Source of the DNA: Gammaproteobacteria bacterium
Lineage (GTDB): Bacteria; Pseudomonadota; Gammaproteobacteria; SG8-11
Assembly (NCBI GenBank): GCA_013151345.1
Contig: JAADIM010000029.1
Span: 1-38,816, forward strand
Length of the DNA: 38,816 bases
Direction of reading: 5' to 3'
The position numbers and the translations under genes are program-made. Positions 1 through 8,908 of the stretch are shown here, piece after piece (the first letter of the stretch is position 1; each line of letters opens with the position of its first letter). The notes below the pieces were generated by a model. The model made no database searches. It was not told the DNA's origin and saw nothing but the letters and a program-made list of their open reading frames with translations.

Positions 1-62
1 TTCGTAACAAAACTAAATGGCGGCAGAAAGTGGCAGCAAAATAAGCCACAACAAAATAACTT

Positions 63-1112
63 CTATACTATGGTTTTCATTGGCTCCAATAGCAAATCAT
101 GTACATCATCATCACTGGTTCGATTTCCAAGCCAGGTGTTCCAGCCAAGCAGGTCATTTTGCCCGAGATTAAAATGCGGAACTTTTTCCTTTTTCAGCAC
201 AAGATTCACGTCCCAGTTCATACTGTCGCCGACGTAATTACGCACCATAGACCGCAGACGTTGACTACTCCCCCTGCCGGGTAACATACGTTCATAGTCA
301 TTAAAGTTCAATGGACCAAGGATAATGCGGAATTTCTGCTGGCATTGCCATACATAGTCGCCTATTGCGATATTCACGCCTAAGGTTCCCGTTTCCGGTG
401 AAATCCCAAGTTGACAGCGGCAGCTATCGGGCAACGCCATCCATTCGCCGATGAACTGTTCAATAACAACTGGCATATTAAAATAACTTTTGATCATAGC
501 GGCCAAGCCTTCGGCATTGCGCGTTTGGGATGACAATCTTCCAGCAAAATGTAGTTTCGCAAGATCGGGCATTTCGTCGCGGTTTCGCAACGACGGCATA
601 CCCAGACCAAACAACGCACCTATATAAGTACTAAAACGATCTTCTTTCGGTCGATCAAAATTAACGGTGGGCTGAGAGTTAGCCCAGCTACGATAAAAGA
701 GTGACAACATCCGGTGATGAAATATATTGAGAAATTCACTGATAGTGGGATCATCAGAGTTACGTAATCGATCACGCGCGTACTCGGTGAGGTGCAGTGG
801 TAACGGCCCGTTAGGGCCAAACATACCAAAAAAATTAACTGATAATTCGGATGGTTTACCCTTCTTCCCGGTTTTGAAGGAGGCCAGTGTGGCTGGCGAA
901 AATGCTAAGGAAGGTTCTTGCGCAAGTCGCACTGCATCATCGACAGGCCGCACCGATTCACCTATTCTGGGTTTGTTACGGTTTAAACATTCAAAACGTC
1001 GAAGCGCTTGATAGAAACCAAATTTATAAGGTTTCTCTTGGAGCTCTTTCTCTAGTGCAGCTATAGCCTCCAGTGCTATAGCATCTGACGTCGGCCGATT
1101 CTCACTGGCCAT
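63..1112 (-). CDS. tssG: T6SS baseplate protein TssG (ImpH/VasB)
   Basis: TssG is part of the TssEFGK baseplate wedge that anchors the type VI sheath and tube to the membrane complex at the inner face of the cytoplasmic membrane. The 349-residue product has the normal family length and TssG features, including the N-terminal stretch KPYKFGFYQALRRFE and the RVGES-like IGESVRPV segment. The frame is open further upstream, but the ATG at 1112 is chosen because a strong ribosome site (AGGGGAG) lies 8 bases before it and the product then starts MASENRPTSD. Its start overlaps the end of tssF by 37 bases, which suggests translational coupling. It is the last T6SS gene in the window; the 62 bases after it hold no recognisable start. 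Confidence 0.93.
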   Translation of the reverse strand: MASENRPTSDAIALEAIAALEKELQEKPYKFGFYQALRRFECLNRNKPRIGESVRPVDDAVRLAQEPSLAFSPATLASFKTGKKGKPSELSVNFFGMFGPNGPLPLHLTEYARDRLRNSDDPTISEFLNIFHHRMLSLFYRSWANSQPTVNFDRPKEDRFSTYIGALFGLGMPSLRNRDEMPDLAKLHFAGRLSSQTRNAEGLAAMIKSYFNMPVVIEQFIGEWMALPDSCRCQLGISPETGTLGVNIAIGDYVWQCQQKFRIILGPLNFNDYERMLPGRGSSQRLRSMVRNYVGDSMNWDVNLVLKKEKVPHFNLGQNDLLGWNTWLGNRTSDDDVHDLLLEPMKTIV

Positions 1113-2953
1113 CGCATTATCTCCCCTCGTCTTTCCGTCTTGATTACCGTTTCTGTAAATGAATTGATGGATACGTATTTTGCGAAAAAATCTTCTAAAA
1201 TGGCGCCTAGTAAAAAGCAACCAGTCCCTACAAAGGCGTCTTCATCCATGGTCACTGTCACTTCTAGTCCCCGGCCAAACGTGATGGGTCCTGTGATTGG
1301 CATACGACGGGTAATGGGAACGGCTGCTACGGATAGAATACCTTCTATTTGTTTTTCGATATGGGCTTCGGTGATATAACCGTAGAGCGTAAGTAACTCC
1401 CGCAATGCTGTCGCGCCTTTTTGATCATCTGAATCTACGATTGAAAGATAATTCAACGATAAGTGACTGATCAATCGCCAAGCCGTATCACCTTCCGCAT
1501 AAGATCGTTTTGGTTTACTCGGCCCTACCAGACATCGAACCGAATCCACCGGTGCTCCAGATTCCAATGTAAAGTCGGTTTTGTCAAGACCCACCGGCAT
1601 ATGCAATGGCAAATCCCGATTGGTACACAAGGTGGTCACAGCGAGTTGGCGCAGCTCCGTGGAATAAGGTGCTTCACCGGCGTCAACAAGGGATACAAAT
1701 ACTTCGCTGCCCACATAGTTAGAACGCGGTCCATAGCGTTGTTGGCGTATCGATAACAGCCGTGCTTCTCTGCGCGCAGTGTAATAGGCGCTGTTCCCTG
1801 TGCGAAGACTTGTTTCATCAGAGGAATAAAACGGCAAAAATGCCTGCTCGCGATTTTCACCAGTGCCATGGCCGACCACGCCAGTAACCTGGTAGACTTC
1901 AAAATCCATCGGCCGGGTAAGGTCAGGCACGACGTGATACTCGTGTTCTTTGGTATTGAGATGAATACGGTCTGCTCGCTTGGGAAACAGGTTAATCGCT
2001 GTTGAGCAAAACAATGCAAACGCGGAAGCATCAATTTTGTGTTCCAATACTGGATTAATACGATCCAGTAAAATGAATATTTCCAATTCGCTATCCGTAC
2101 AACTTCGCATGGCTTCCCCTAGCCCAGTCAAATCGACGAACAAGTAACCGCTTGGAAAAGCAAAATACTCATGCAGTAAACGATAACCACTAAATGATTG
2201 CGCCCCACAAGGTAACATCGCCTCATTTTCATCAAAACCGACGCGGCGGATGTTGCTTCGATCAATGACGTGTTGCCACGACGCTGAGCCTGAAATCGAC
2301 CGCACAACCATGGCAACACTATTGCCTAGTATTTGCTCATAAATCTGCATAGGAAGCTCATCGCTGCCGCGCAAATACACGGGAAGGTCTTCAAGTGACA
2401 ACTTATCAAATGTAAGCCCTGCGGTGGTGCGGAGTCGCAACCGAAATGCGGCTTTAGGCGCGGGCAAATGTGGCTCATTGATTTTGGGTAAGGCAATAGT
2501 GTTGGTGATGTATTCCGCTTCTGCTACCTCCAGCGGCCATAAGGTCACATCGTGCGAAGTGCGGAACTCACACGGAGTTTGTTCTCCTTTTCCGGGCAGG
2601 CTGCGCAATGCACTCTGTCGTGGCACTGGGAATCCTTCAGCCAACGCCCCTTCGGTTAAGTCCGGCTGGAATTGCACAACGGCCATAGAAGGGGTTGGCG
2701 CTAAATAGTGTGGATAGACCATCTCAAGTAAATGCTGAGTGAAGGTCGGAAATTCTGCATCAAGCTTATATTGAATACGTGCCGCCAGAAAGCCGAAACC
2801 TTCCAGTAGGCGCTCTACATAGGGGTCTGTACACTCAAACTCGTCTAATCCTAAGCGCCCTGCTATTTTGGGATAACGTTTGGCGAAATCACTGCCCATT
2901 TCGCGTATATAGTGCAGCTCAGAGTTGTAATACTCCAGCAACCTTGGGTCCAT
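1076..2953 (-). CDS. tssF: T6SS baseplate protein TssF (ImpG/VasA)
   Basis: TssF pairs with TssG and TssE in the baseplate wedge of the contractile injection machine. The 625-residue product has the family length. It starts MDPRLLEYYNSELHYIREMG and ends with the typical C-terminal block YVSINSFTETVIK...RGEIMRWPVRIGRR. The ATG overlaps the tssE stop as TAATG, with GGAGTGG just upstream. No frameshift or missing segment was seen. The gene is an inner member of a tightly packed run (tagJ-tssE-tssF-tssG) in which every junction overlaps, so these proteins are probably made in fixed ratio from one mRNA. Confidence 0.95.
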   Translation of the reverse strand: MDPRLLEYYNSELHYIREMGSDFAKRYPKIAGRLGLDEFECTDPYVERLLEGFGFLAARIQYKLDAEFPTFTQHLLEMVYPHYLAPTPSMAVVQFQPDLTEGALAEGFPVPRQSALRSLPGKGEQTPCEFRTSHDVTLWPLEVAEAEYITNTIALPKINEPHLPAPKAAFRLRLRTTAGLTFDKLSLEDLPVYLRGSDELPMQIYEQILGNSVAMVVRSISGSASWQHVIDRSNIRRVGFDENEAMLPCGAQSFSGYRLLHEYFAFPSGYLFVDLTGLGEAMRSCTDSELEIFILLDRINPVLEHKIDASAFALFCSTAINLFPKRADRIHLNTKEHEYHVVPDLTRPMDFEVYQVTGVVGHGTGENREQAFLPFYSSDETSLRTGNSAYYTARREARLLSIRQQRYGPRSNYVGSEVFVSLVDAGEAPYSTELRQLAVTTLCTNRDLPLHMPVGLDKTDFTLESGAPVDSVRCLVGPSKPKRSYAEGDTAWRLISHLSLNYLSIVDSDDQKGATALRELLTLYGYITEAHIEKQIEGILSVAAVPITRRMPITGPITFGRGLEVTVTMDEDAFVGTGCFLLGAILEDFFAKYVSINSFTETVIKTERRGEIMRWPVRIGRRQML

Positions 2954-3462
2954 TAAACCACTCCTGAGTAATCATAAACCTTCACATCGCCCACCTCGAG
3001 ATCGAGTTCGGTTTTTAAATAGACATGGAGTGGTGCCGGGTGAGCCCACAACTCACCTTCGATATCAAATGTCATGGCATTATGGTTCATCTGTTGTTCG
3101 TCCTTAAAGAGACGAACTCTGACGGTGCGACGCAGGATACGTGGCTCAAAATCACAAATCGCCTGGCGTAACTGCCGTTCGATTTCAGGCACATCGACAC
3201 CTGATACCGTATGTCCGGAAAAACAAGGCATGCCATAATTGAGTACCGACTTGGCCACCTCCGGATAGGCATCAAGATTTTGAACGGTAGCGAGATTGCT
3301 GGAATTAAACAACCAATTCAAATCACGCAAGACGGATTGGCGTAATTTCACCAGTGATAATCCGCGTTTTTCTTTGGGTTCACTTTTTATTTCTGGTTCA
3401 TCATCGGTGAGCCGGTCCAATAGAAATGGTTGCAGTCGCTCCTGATTCCGTGAATCAGCCAT
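2953..3462 (-). CDS. tssE: T6SS baseplate protein TssE (gp25-like)
   Basis: TssE is the gp25-like baseplate component that starts sheath polymerisation. The product, about 169 residues, carries the gp25/lysozyme-like domain in its C-terminal two thirds: an N-terminal LQPFLLDRLTDDEP motif, then YPEVAKSVLNYGMP, then FEPRILRRTVRVRL. The start is placed at the ATG at 3462, giving MADSRNQERLQPF; upstream codons in frame (KKKPKCRKPRK) are lysine-rich, unlike the family, and lie inside tagJ. The start overlaps the tagJ stop by 8 bases (ATGGCTGA). A GGAAGG site sits 11 bases upstream. Confidence 0.93.
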   Translation of the reverse strand: MADSRNQERLQPFLLDRLTDDEPEIKSEPKEKRGLSLVKLRQSVLRDLNWLFNSSNLATVQNLDAYPEVAKSVLNYGMPCFSGHTVSGVDVPEIERQLRQAICDFEPRILRRTVRVRLFKDEQQMNHNAMTFDIEGELWAHPAPLHVYLKTELDLEVGDVKVYDYSGVV

Positions 3463-4324
3463 CAGTGTCGAGCCCTTCCATTGAGTTGATTTCCGAGGTT
3501 TGCGGCACTTGGGTTTCTTCTTCATCCTGGGTATCCAGGGAGATCAGACGCAAGTCCATCAATGAGAACTCACCTTCATCGGTGGCAAACATGCGTTGTC
3601 CTAGTCCCAGATAAACATCGGCTTCATGTTCCTGCCAAATGGTTTTATGGGCGGTGCGAATCTGGTTATCATCACTGTCTTCAGAATCAGGATAACGTGT
3701 AGGGATCAGTCCAACGGTTTCTCCCCCATTGGCCCAGGTGAAATAAACCGGCGTCCACACCATATCCCGCATATCTTCTGGCGCCACGATATTGATGGTG
3801 CGTATGCGATGAAACGGCACCCAATAATAACGGCCATTAATAATGGCCTCAAGCATAGGTCCTATTCGAGAATCGGCATCGGCAATCCAATTAAAAACCT
3901 GGCCATCCGGGTCGCCTATGGTGCCTGAGGTAACTGGTGCCTGTTCGAAAGCTTGCTCGCGAATATCCTGGGACTGAGCATACTGACCGTCTGCCGTTAA
4001 GCGCAGCGCCTCAAATACTAACGCTATCCATTGTTCGGGTTTGCCGAACACGATAGGCGAACGCTTACCAGCGAACACTTCCGCCCTTAAGCCTTCACAG
4101 AGCAATGCTTCGCGATACGTCTGCACCATCGCCAACGTGCTGACATCCAACTCGCCAGCCACATTGAGTTGGGTCAAAGCACGATCCCACTGTCCCATCA
4201 CCGCAAGCAGTTGAAACAAGAACACCCGATATTTAACATTGGAAGGATCACTGCGTACACTTGCCTGCAACTGACCTAGCGTTTCTTCCAGTTTGCCTTC
4301 AGACAAGCTTTCCAGAGCTTCCAT
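3455..4324 (-). CDS. tagJ: T6SS accessory protein TagJ (ImpE)
   Basis: TagJ/ImpE is an accessory protein which in Pseudomonas aeruginosa H1-T6SS binds the sheath subunit TssB and is thought to modulate ClpV-driven sheath recycling. The 289-residue product has TPR-like helical repeats in the first ~130 residues (LSEGKLEETLGQLQASVRSD and following) and the ImpE signature region WIADADSRIGPMLEAI, GRYYWVPFHRI and NGGETVGLIPTRYP. The C-terminal ~25 residues are acidic. An AAAGGGGAAGTT site directly precedes the ATG. Its place between hcp and tssE matches H1-like clusters. The ATPase TssH, its expected functional partner, is not in the window. Confidence 0.92.
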   Translation of the reverse strand: MEALESLSEGKLEETLGQLQASVRSDPSNVKYRVFLFQLLAVMGQWDRALTQLNVAGELDVSTLAMVQTYREALLCEGLRAEVFAGKRSPIVFGKPEQWIALVFEALRLTADGQYAQSQDIREQAFEQAPVTSGTIGDPDGQVFNWIADADSRIGPMLEAIINGRYYWVPFHRIRTINIVAPEDMRDMVWTPVYFTWANGGETVGLIPTRYPDSEDSDDNQIRTAHKTIWQEHEADVYLGLGQRMFATDEGEFSLMDLRLISLDTQDEEETQVPQTSEINSMEGLDTDG

Positions 4325-4521
4325 AACTTCCCCTTTGCCACGCCGTGGACAATATAATACGGCAGCGTTCTAGAAGCCAATGTACACGATACCGTTATGG
4401 ATTGGATGGCTTCATACTCACTGCTTTAATAATCACCTGTCAACAAATCAGGGCCCCACTTAGCAATAAGTACAGCAGAGCCCATTTTTAGCTAACGGTG
4501 AATATGAAAGTGACGGGAGCT

Positions 4522-5007
4522 TTAAGAAGCATCCACATTCTTGGCGATGTCCCATCCAATGATGACAGACGCATCACCAGAACCATCGCCTTTTTGTGGA
4601 ACATATTCAGTCTTGAATTTGGAGAAATTCAAGGCAACATTCTCAGTTAGTCTATCCTCACCTCCGGAACCACCCGTTGACACCGAAGAGATAAGCCCAT
4701 CCTCCATTATAATCTTCATGTACTCCAGGGGCGTCTTTCCAGCTTTACGAACCACCAATGTAGCCTCTTTAAAGTGCGTGCCATTACAGCACATCTTCAT
4801 CAAATTAGGTGAGGCCTTATCAGTATAGTGGGTAAACGAAAGGTCCTGAACATTAACCTTGCCTGCACCACCACCCGCACCCGAATGTGTCGTGCCCGAC
4901 TGAGACATACCCCAACTCCAGGCCAATAAATCTATCTCGTCCGCATGCGAATCATCTATAGACTCGCCTTTAATGTCATCGATTTTAATAAACATGTCTA
5001 CAGCCAT
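4522..5007 (-). CDS. hcp: Hcp family T6SS tube protein (TssD)
   Basis: Hcp forms hexameric rings that stack into the inner tube and is secreted with effectors. The 161-residue product is a standard single-domain Hcp (MAVDMFIKIDDIKGES, then LLAWSWGMSQSG, then DLSFTHYTDKASPNLM and the ATLVVRKAG strand) with no C-terminal effector extension. AAGGAG lies 8 bases before the ATG. Unlike its neighbours it is set off by long gaps, 268 bases upstream and 197 downstream, so it may have its own promoter; no clear sigma-70 box was identified. Cysteines occur in an MCCNG segment in mid-protein. Confidence 0.96.
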   Translation of the reverse strand: MAVDMFIKIDDIKGESIDDSHADEIDLLAWSWGMSQSGTTHSGAGGGAGKVNVQDLSFTHYTDKASPNLMKMCCNGTHFKEATLVVRKAGKTPLEYMKIIMEDGLISSVSTGGSGGEDRLTENVALNFSKFKTEYVPQKGDGSGDASVIIGWDIAKNVDAS

Positions 5008-5275
5008 GATAATCTCCTTAATTTCCTAAAAGTTTGTTGTTGTCTGCCATTGATACCGCAAATGGCCCTTAGTTTCATTTTAATACTTATTTTCATTTTA
5101 ATAATAGTTCCCTTTTGTTAACAGCTCCGTTTTTACTGCACCTTATTTCACCTTACTTTTTTATACACCTTACATTGTTAAACCTGACGCCATTAGAACA
5201 GAACACATCCTCTTGACGCCGCAACAATTTCTATAATCGCCAGACTAAACTGCACCGTCAAAAAACAGCTACCCT

Positions 5276-6772
5276 TTAGCCACCTTTTACTGACGGCAGT
5301 TTAGATACCAGCCTCAACGACACCGTTAGTCCTTCCAGCTGATAATGCGGTCGCAAGAAAAATTTTGACGTATAGTAGCCTGGATTGCCCTCTACCTCCT
5401 CGACAACCACCTCAGCCGCAGCCAACGGTTTGCGGGCTTTGGTGTCCTCAGCGGAATGTTGAGGATCGCCATCGACGTACTGCATAATCCAGTCTTGCAA
5501 CCATCTTTGCATATCGTCCCGTTCCTTGAAAGAGCCAATTTTGTCACGCACGATACACTTCAGATAATGCGCGAACCGGCAGGTGGCGAACAAGTACGGT
5601 AGTCGCGCTGCCAGATTGGCATTCGCGGTCGCATCCGGATCATCGTATTCGGCCGGTTTCTGCAGTGACTGGGCACCGATGAAGGCGGCGATATCTGAAT
5701 TTTTACGATGGATGAGCGGCATGAATCCATTCTTTGCCAATTCCGCCTCCCGCCGATCACTAATGGCAATCTCTGTCGGGCATTTCATATCAACACCGCC
5801 ATCATCGGTGGGAAAAGTATGCGCAGGTAACTCTTCAACCAAGCCACCAGACTCAATGCCTCGAATACGCGAACACCAACCATAATTCTTAAAAGACCGG
5901 TTAATATTGACCGCCATCGCGTAAGCCGAGTTTGCCCATGTATACTTACTACTATCAGCGGCCTCGGTATCTTCCTCAAAGTTAAACTCTTCGACCGGAT
6001 CGGTTTTGGCGCCATAGGGTAACCGGGCAAGAAAACGTGGCATTGCTAAACCAATGTAACGCGCATCCTCTGACTCACGCAATGACCGCCATGCAGCATA
6101 TTCAGGTGTTGTAAATATCTTGGTTAAGTCCCGTGGATTACTCAATTCCTGCCAGCTATCCATTTGCATCAGTGTAGGCGCCGCCGCAGCGATAAAAGGA
6201 GAATGGGAGGCCGCCGAGATTTGCGCAATCTGCCCAAGCAACTCAACATCTGGCGGACTGTGATCGAAGTAATAATCACCCATCAAACAACCATAAGGCT
6301 CACCACCAAATTGCCCATATTCTTCTTCGTACAGTTTTTTGAATATCGGACTTTGGTCCCAGGCTGTGCCCTTGTAACTTTTCAAGGTTTTGTGCAGATC
6401 TTTCTTCGAAATATTCAAGACACGAATCTTGAGCATCTCATCCGTTTCTGTGTTATTGACCAAGTGATGCAGGCCACGCCAGGCACCTTCCAGTTTCTGG
6501 AATTCATCGTTGTGCATGATGAGGTTAACTTGGTCACTCAGTTGTTTATCGATTTCAGCGATCATCGACTCGATCGATTCCATCACGTCCGATGATATCA
6601 GGCTGGTATACTGTAACGCTTGCTCAGCAAGTGTCTTAACAGCATCTTCAACCGCCTTTTTAGAACGATCAGACTTTGGCTTGAATTCTTTTTCAAGCAG
6701 CGTGCTAAACTCGTTCGCCTCCAGAGGCTTAGCTTCAGGCTGTACCTGCGCGTCAGTTTCGCTTTCGGCCAT
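5276..6772 (-). CDS. tssC: T6SS contractile sheath large subunit TssC (VipB)
   Basis: TssC, with TssB, forms the contractile sheath around the Hcp tube. The 498-residue product has family length and clear TssC landmarks: EFQKLEGAWRGLHHLV near residue 95, FGGEPYGCLMGDYYFDHSP near 155, SPFIAAAAPTLM near 192, and the C-terminal FFLRPHYQLEGLTVSLRLVSKLP. The first ~20 residues are acidic and low in complexity, typical for the family. Translation is coupled to tssB: the two genes are 4 bases apart and the AGGAGA ribosome site lies inside the end of tssB. Confidence 0.97.
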   Translation of the reverse strand: MAESETDAQVQPEAKPLEANEFSTLLEKEFKPKSDRSKKAVEDAVKTLAEQALQYTSLISSDVMESIESMIAEIDKQLSDQVNLIMHNDEFQKLEGAWRGLHHLVNNTETDEMLKIRVLNISKKDLHKTLKSYKGTAWDQSPIFKKLYEEEYGQFGGEPYGCLMGDYYFDHSPPDVELLGQIAQISAASHSPFIAAAAPTLMQMDSWQELSNPRDLTKIFTTPEYAAWRSLRESEDARYIGLAMPRFLARLPYGAKTDPVEEFNFEEDTEAADSSKYTWANSAYAMAVNINRSFKNYGWCSRIRGIESGGLVEELPAHTFPTDDGGVDMKCPTEIAISDRREAELAKNGFMPLIHRKNSDIAAFIGAQSLQKPAEYDDPDATANANLAARLPYLFATCRFAHYLKCIVRDKIGSFKERDDMQRWLQDWIMQYVDGDPQHSAEDTKARKPLAAAEVVVEEVEGNPGYYTSKFFLRPHYQLEGLTVSLRLVSKLPSVKGG

Positions 6773-6776
6773 CGCT

Positions 6777-7313
6777 TTATTTCTCCTCTGCCTTAGGTGT
6801 CTCGGATGCTTCTTCTGCTTCAGGGTTTGGCGCGGATACCAATGCCGCTAATAGTGCGGGATCACCTATCGCTTTAGCGATCAATTCCTCTGCACCGGTT
6901 TTACCATCCATATAAGTCACTAGATTAGATAGTTGCGTGCGTGCTTGCAACAGTTTATTCAGCACATCAACTTTGCGCGCAATGGCAGCGGGAGAAAAAT
7001 CATCCATACTTTCGAAGGTAATGTCGACGCTGAGATTTCCCTCGCCTGTCAGTGTATTGGGAACCTGAAAGGCAGCGCGCGGCTTCATTGCCTTCATACG
7101 TTCGTCAAAATTATCCACGTCGACTTCGAGGTACTTGCGCTCGGCAACAGGCGCCAGCGGTTCAGATGGCTTCCCGGACAGGTCTGACATAACCCCCATC
7201 ACGAAAGGTAATTGAATCTTCTTTTCCGCACCATAAACTTCTACGTCATATTCGATTTGCACACGTGGCGCGCGATTGCGTGCAATAAATTTTTGGCTAC
7301 TCGCTTTTGCCAC
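6777..7313 (-). CDS. tssB: T6SS contractile sheath small subunit TssB (VipA)
   Basis: TssB is the small sheath subunit, which interlocks with TssC and is the contact for TagJ in H1-like systems. The 178-residue product shows the family core: RVQIEYDVEVYGAEKKIQLPF, then VMSDLSGKPSEP, then FDERMKAMKPRAAF, then FESMDDFSP. The start codon is GTG, preceded by a near-perfect AGGAGGTG ribosome site 4-6 bases upstream; this decides the start. The C-terminal ~20 residues are rich in Glu and Ala. The gap of 141 bases to tssA leaves room for a promoter, but none was assigned. Confidence 0.96.
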   Translation of the reverse strand: MAKASSQKFIARNRAPRVQIEYDVEVYGAEKKIQLPFVMGVMSDLSGKPSEPLAPVAERKYLEVDVDNFDERMKAMKPRAAFQVPNTLTGEGNLSVDITFESMDDFSPAAIARKVDVLNKLLQARTQLSNLVTYMDGKTGAEELIAKAIGDPALLAALVSAPNPEAEEASETPKAEEK

Positions 7314-7454
7314 AAGACACCTCCTATTAATTCATGTTAATTCAAGTTGTTAAATATTTTTTGTTTACTTATTGTTGTTAACTACGGTTGAGCGAAATAG
7401 AACCCAATACATCCAACAGTATGGCACTTCATCCCTATAATTTCTTAATTATCA

Positions 7455-8498
7455 TTACTGCTTTTGTGTCAAAACCCCAATGACCTCCTCGGCTTGCGTA
7501 ACACCCGCGGGGGTCAACTCGCGCAAAATCTCCATAAAGTCCTTTGCTACCAGACGTTTAGCGCGCTGCAGCAGCAATGGCACGGGACTGGATGGCTCAT
7601 GTTGCACAAAATAATCACACGCCATGTCTAACACCCGAATCACATCCTCACGACTGTTTATTTTGCCGCCCACCAGCCCAGATACAGTTTGTGAACCGTT
7701 CACCTCTCCCACAATTTCAGAGGGCACGCCAGTAGTATCACCGGCACCTCGTTGAGTTAAATGTTCGGACATAACCTGTTGTGCCTCCTTTAATAAATTC
7801 GGCAGTGTGCTGAAATCCGCCATCTGCATCGCGCCAACCTTCATCATCAGCAGCGATTCGATAGCTGCCACACATTCAATCGCCTGGCGAATTGCATCTG
7901 CGGTGTTTTTCAACTCATCAAGTGACGCATCCATAAAAGCGCCATTAATCGTCGAAACCTCTATGGGTTGCTCTTTAGAACCGGAGGGGAGTGACAACTT
8001 CCCTAGAGCAATTAGAATATCACGAAGACTAAGTCGGCCAAATACCGTTGAATTAACCAATGTTGTTTCACGTACGCTATGCAACACTGTACCAGAATCA
8101 CATAGTGAGGCCAGGGTGTTAATGCGCAAAGTCGGGTCGTTGTTCTCGGTAGGGTCCAGTCGCGGGTGCACCGCATCCCAATAGCTCTCCAGCAGACCTT
8201 GAATTAAGACCAAACCATCCCGCAAGCCTGTCAGGCCGTCGGTATGTATCAGCGCCTGAGTTAGATTAACTGCCACACGAAGATCTTTGGTACGCCCGAA
8301 CAGCTTTACTGCTTTCTTTAGCACCTTGGCACTGTCTGCCTCCTGCGCTGGAATTAAGGTATCACCGATTTGTTGCTCCGGCTTACCTTGTGCAGTTCTC
8401 TGCATTTCGCCGAATTCAGGATCGTACTCAAGATTCTCTCCGCAGGGGACCTCGGTCGACACTTCCTTCAGTAAGCTTTTAACATCTATCAAGCTCAT
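7455..8498 (-). CDS. tssA: T6SS baseplate/sheath-priming protein TssA (ImpA)
   Basis: TssA helps assemble the baseplate and prime sheath and tube growth. The 347-residue product starts with the ImpA N-terminal domain (PCGENLEYDPEFGEMQ, KDLRVAVNLTQALI, SYWDAVHPRLDPTENNDPTLRIN) and ends with the short conserved block SREDVIRVLDMACDYFVQHEPSSPVP...LLQRAKRL. Length and ending resemble the short TssA1 class of P. aeruginosa rather than the longer VasJ/VgrG-linked classes. GGGAA lies upstream of the ATG. It is the first gene of the T6SS run here, so the region just upstream, including three 14-bp repeats at 8603-8644, is where the main T6SS promoter is expected. Confidence 0.94.
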   Translation of the reverse strand: MSLIDVKSLLKEVSTEVPCGENLEYDPEFGEMQRTAQGKPEQQIGDTLIPAQEADSAKVLKKAVKLFGRTKDLRVAVNLTQALIHTDGLTGLRDGLVLIQGLLESYWDAVHPRLDPTENNDPTLRINTLASLCDSGTVLHSVRETTLVNSTVFGRLSLRDILIALGKLSLPSGSKEQPIEVSTINGAFMDASLDELKNTADAIRQAIECVAAIESLLMMKVGAMQMADFSTLPNLLKEAQQVMSEHLTQRGAGDTTGVPSEIVGEVNGSQTVSGLVGGKINSREDVIRVLDMACDYFVQHEPSSPVPLLLQRAKRLVAKDFMEILRELTPAGVTQAEEVIGVLTQKQ

Positions 8499-8602
8499 TA
8501 CTATTTCCCGTTTAACTCAGCTTTATACGCCTACGAAAATAAGCCTACGAAAGCTCTATGTTTTTAAAATGGGTAACACTATTTTTTTGATATGGATAAC
8601 GC

Positions 8603-8644
8603 GGTGTTATCTGGACGTTGTTATCTGGACGTTGTTATCCGGAT
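8603..8644. repeat. Three 14-bp tandem repeats upstream of tssA
   Basis: Three adjacent 14-bp units begin at 8603, 8617 and 8631. The middle one reads GTTGTTATCTGGAC; the third ends in TTATCCGGATAA (8635-8646), a perfect 12-bp palindrome. A further GGATAAC half-site lies at 8594. The array is about 105-145 bases upstream of tssA, a suitable place for a regulator-binding array, though simple slippage duplication is also possible. Confidence 0.75.
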
Positions 8645-8869
8645 AATGCTATTCATATCATGGCCTTATCATTGTTTATATTATGACGGCATGTGCTAAG
8701 TAGAAAATATTTTAGTATTCTATTGGCTCATTAGCAATATAATCAAAATCAACGATAAACACTAATGTACTCATGTATTAAGCAAATTGTATACATGTAA
8801 GTACATATATTTCAATGTATTTTATAAAATCCATTTTAATAAACTAAAAATATAAACTGATCGCTACTT

Positions 8870-8908
8870 ATATTACAGATAGGTATTACAGATACGTATT
8901 ACAGATAC
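8870..8908. repeat. Three 13-bp tandem repeats
   Basis: The units begin at 8870, 8883 and 8896. The last two are identical (GTATTACAGATAC) and the first differs at its ends. Partial units continue to about 8928 (GATACAGATATC, GATACAGATTC). No gene overlaps it. Confidence 0.8.

Noticed and set aside
1-62. Start of a further T6SS gene (such as tssH) at the left edge
   Set aside because: A GTG frame is open to the edge, but there is no ribosome site and too little sequence to recognise a TssH N-terminus.
5213-5231. TTGACG and TATAAT on the plus strand near the tssC end
   Set aside because: The spacer is only 13 bases and it would read antisense into tssC; not a usable sigma-70 promoter.
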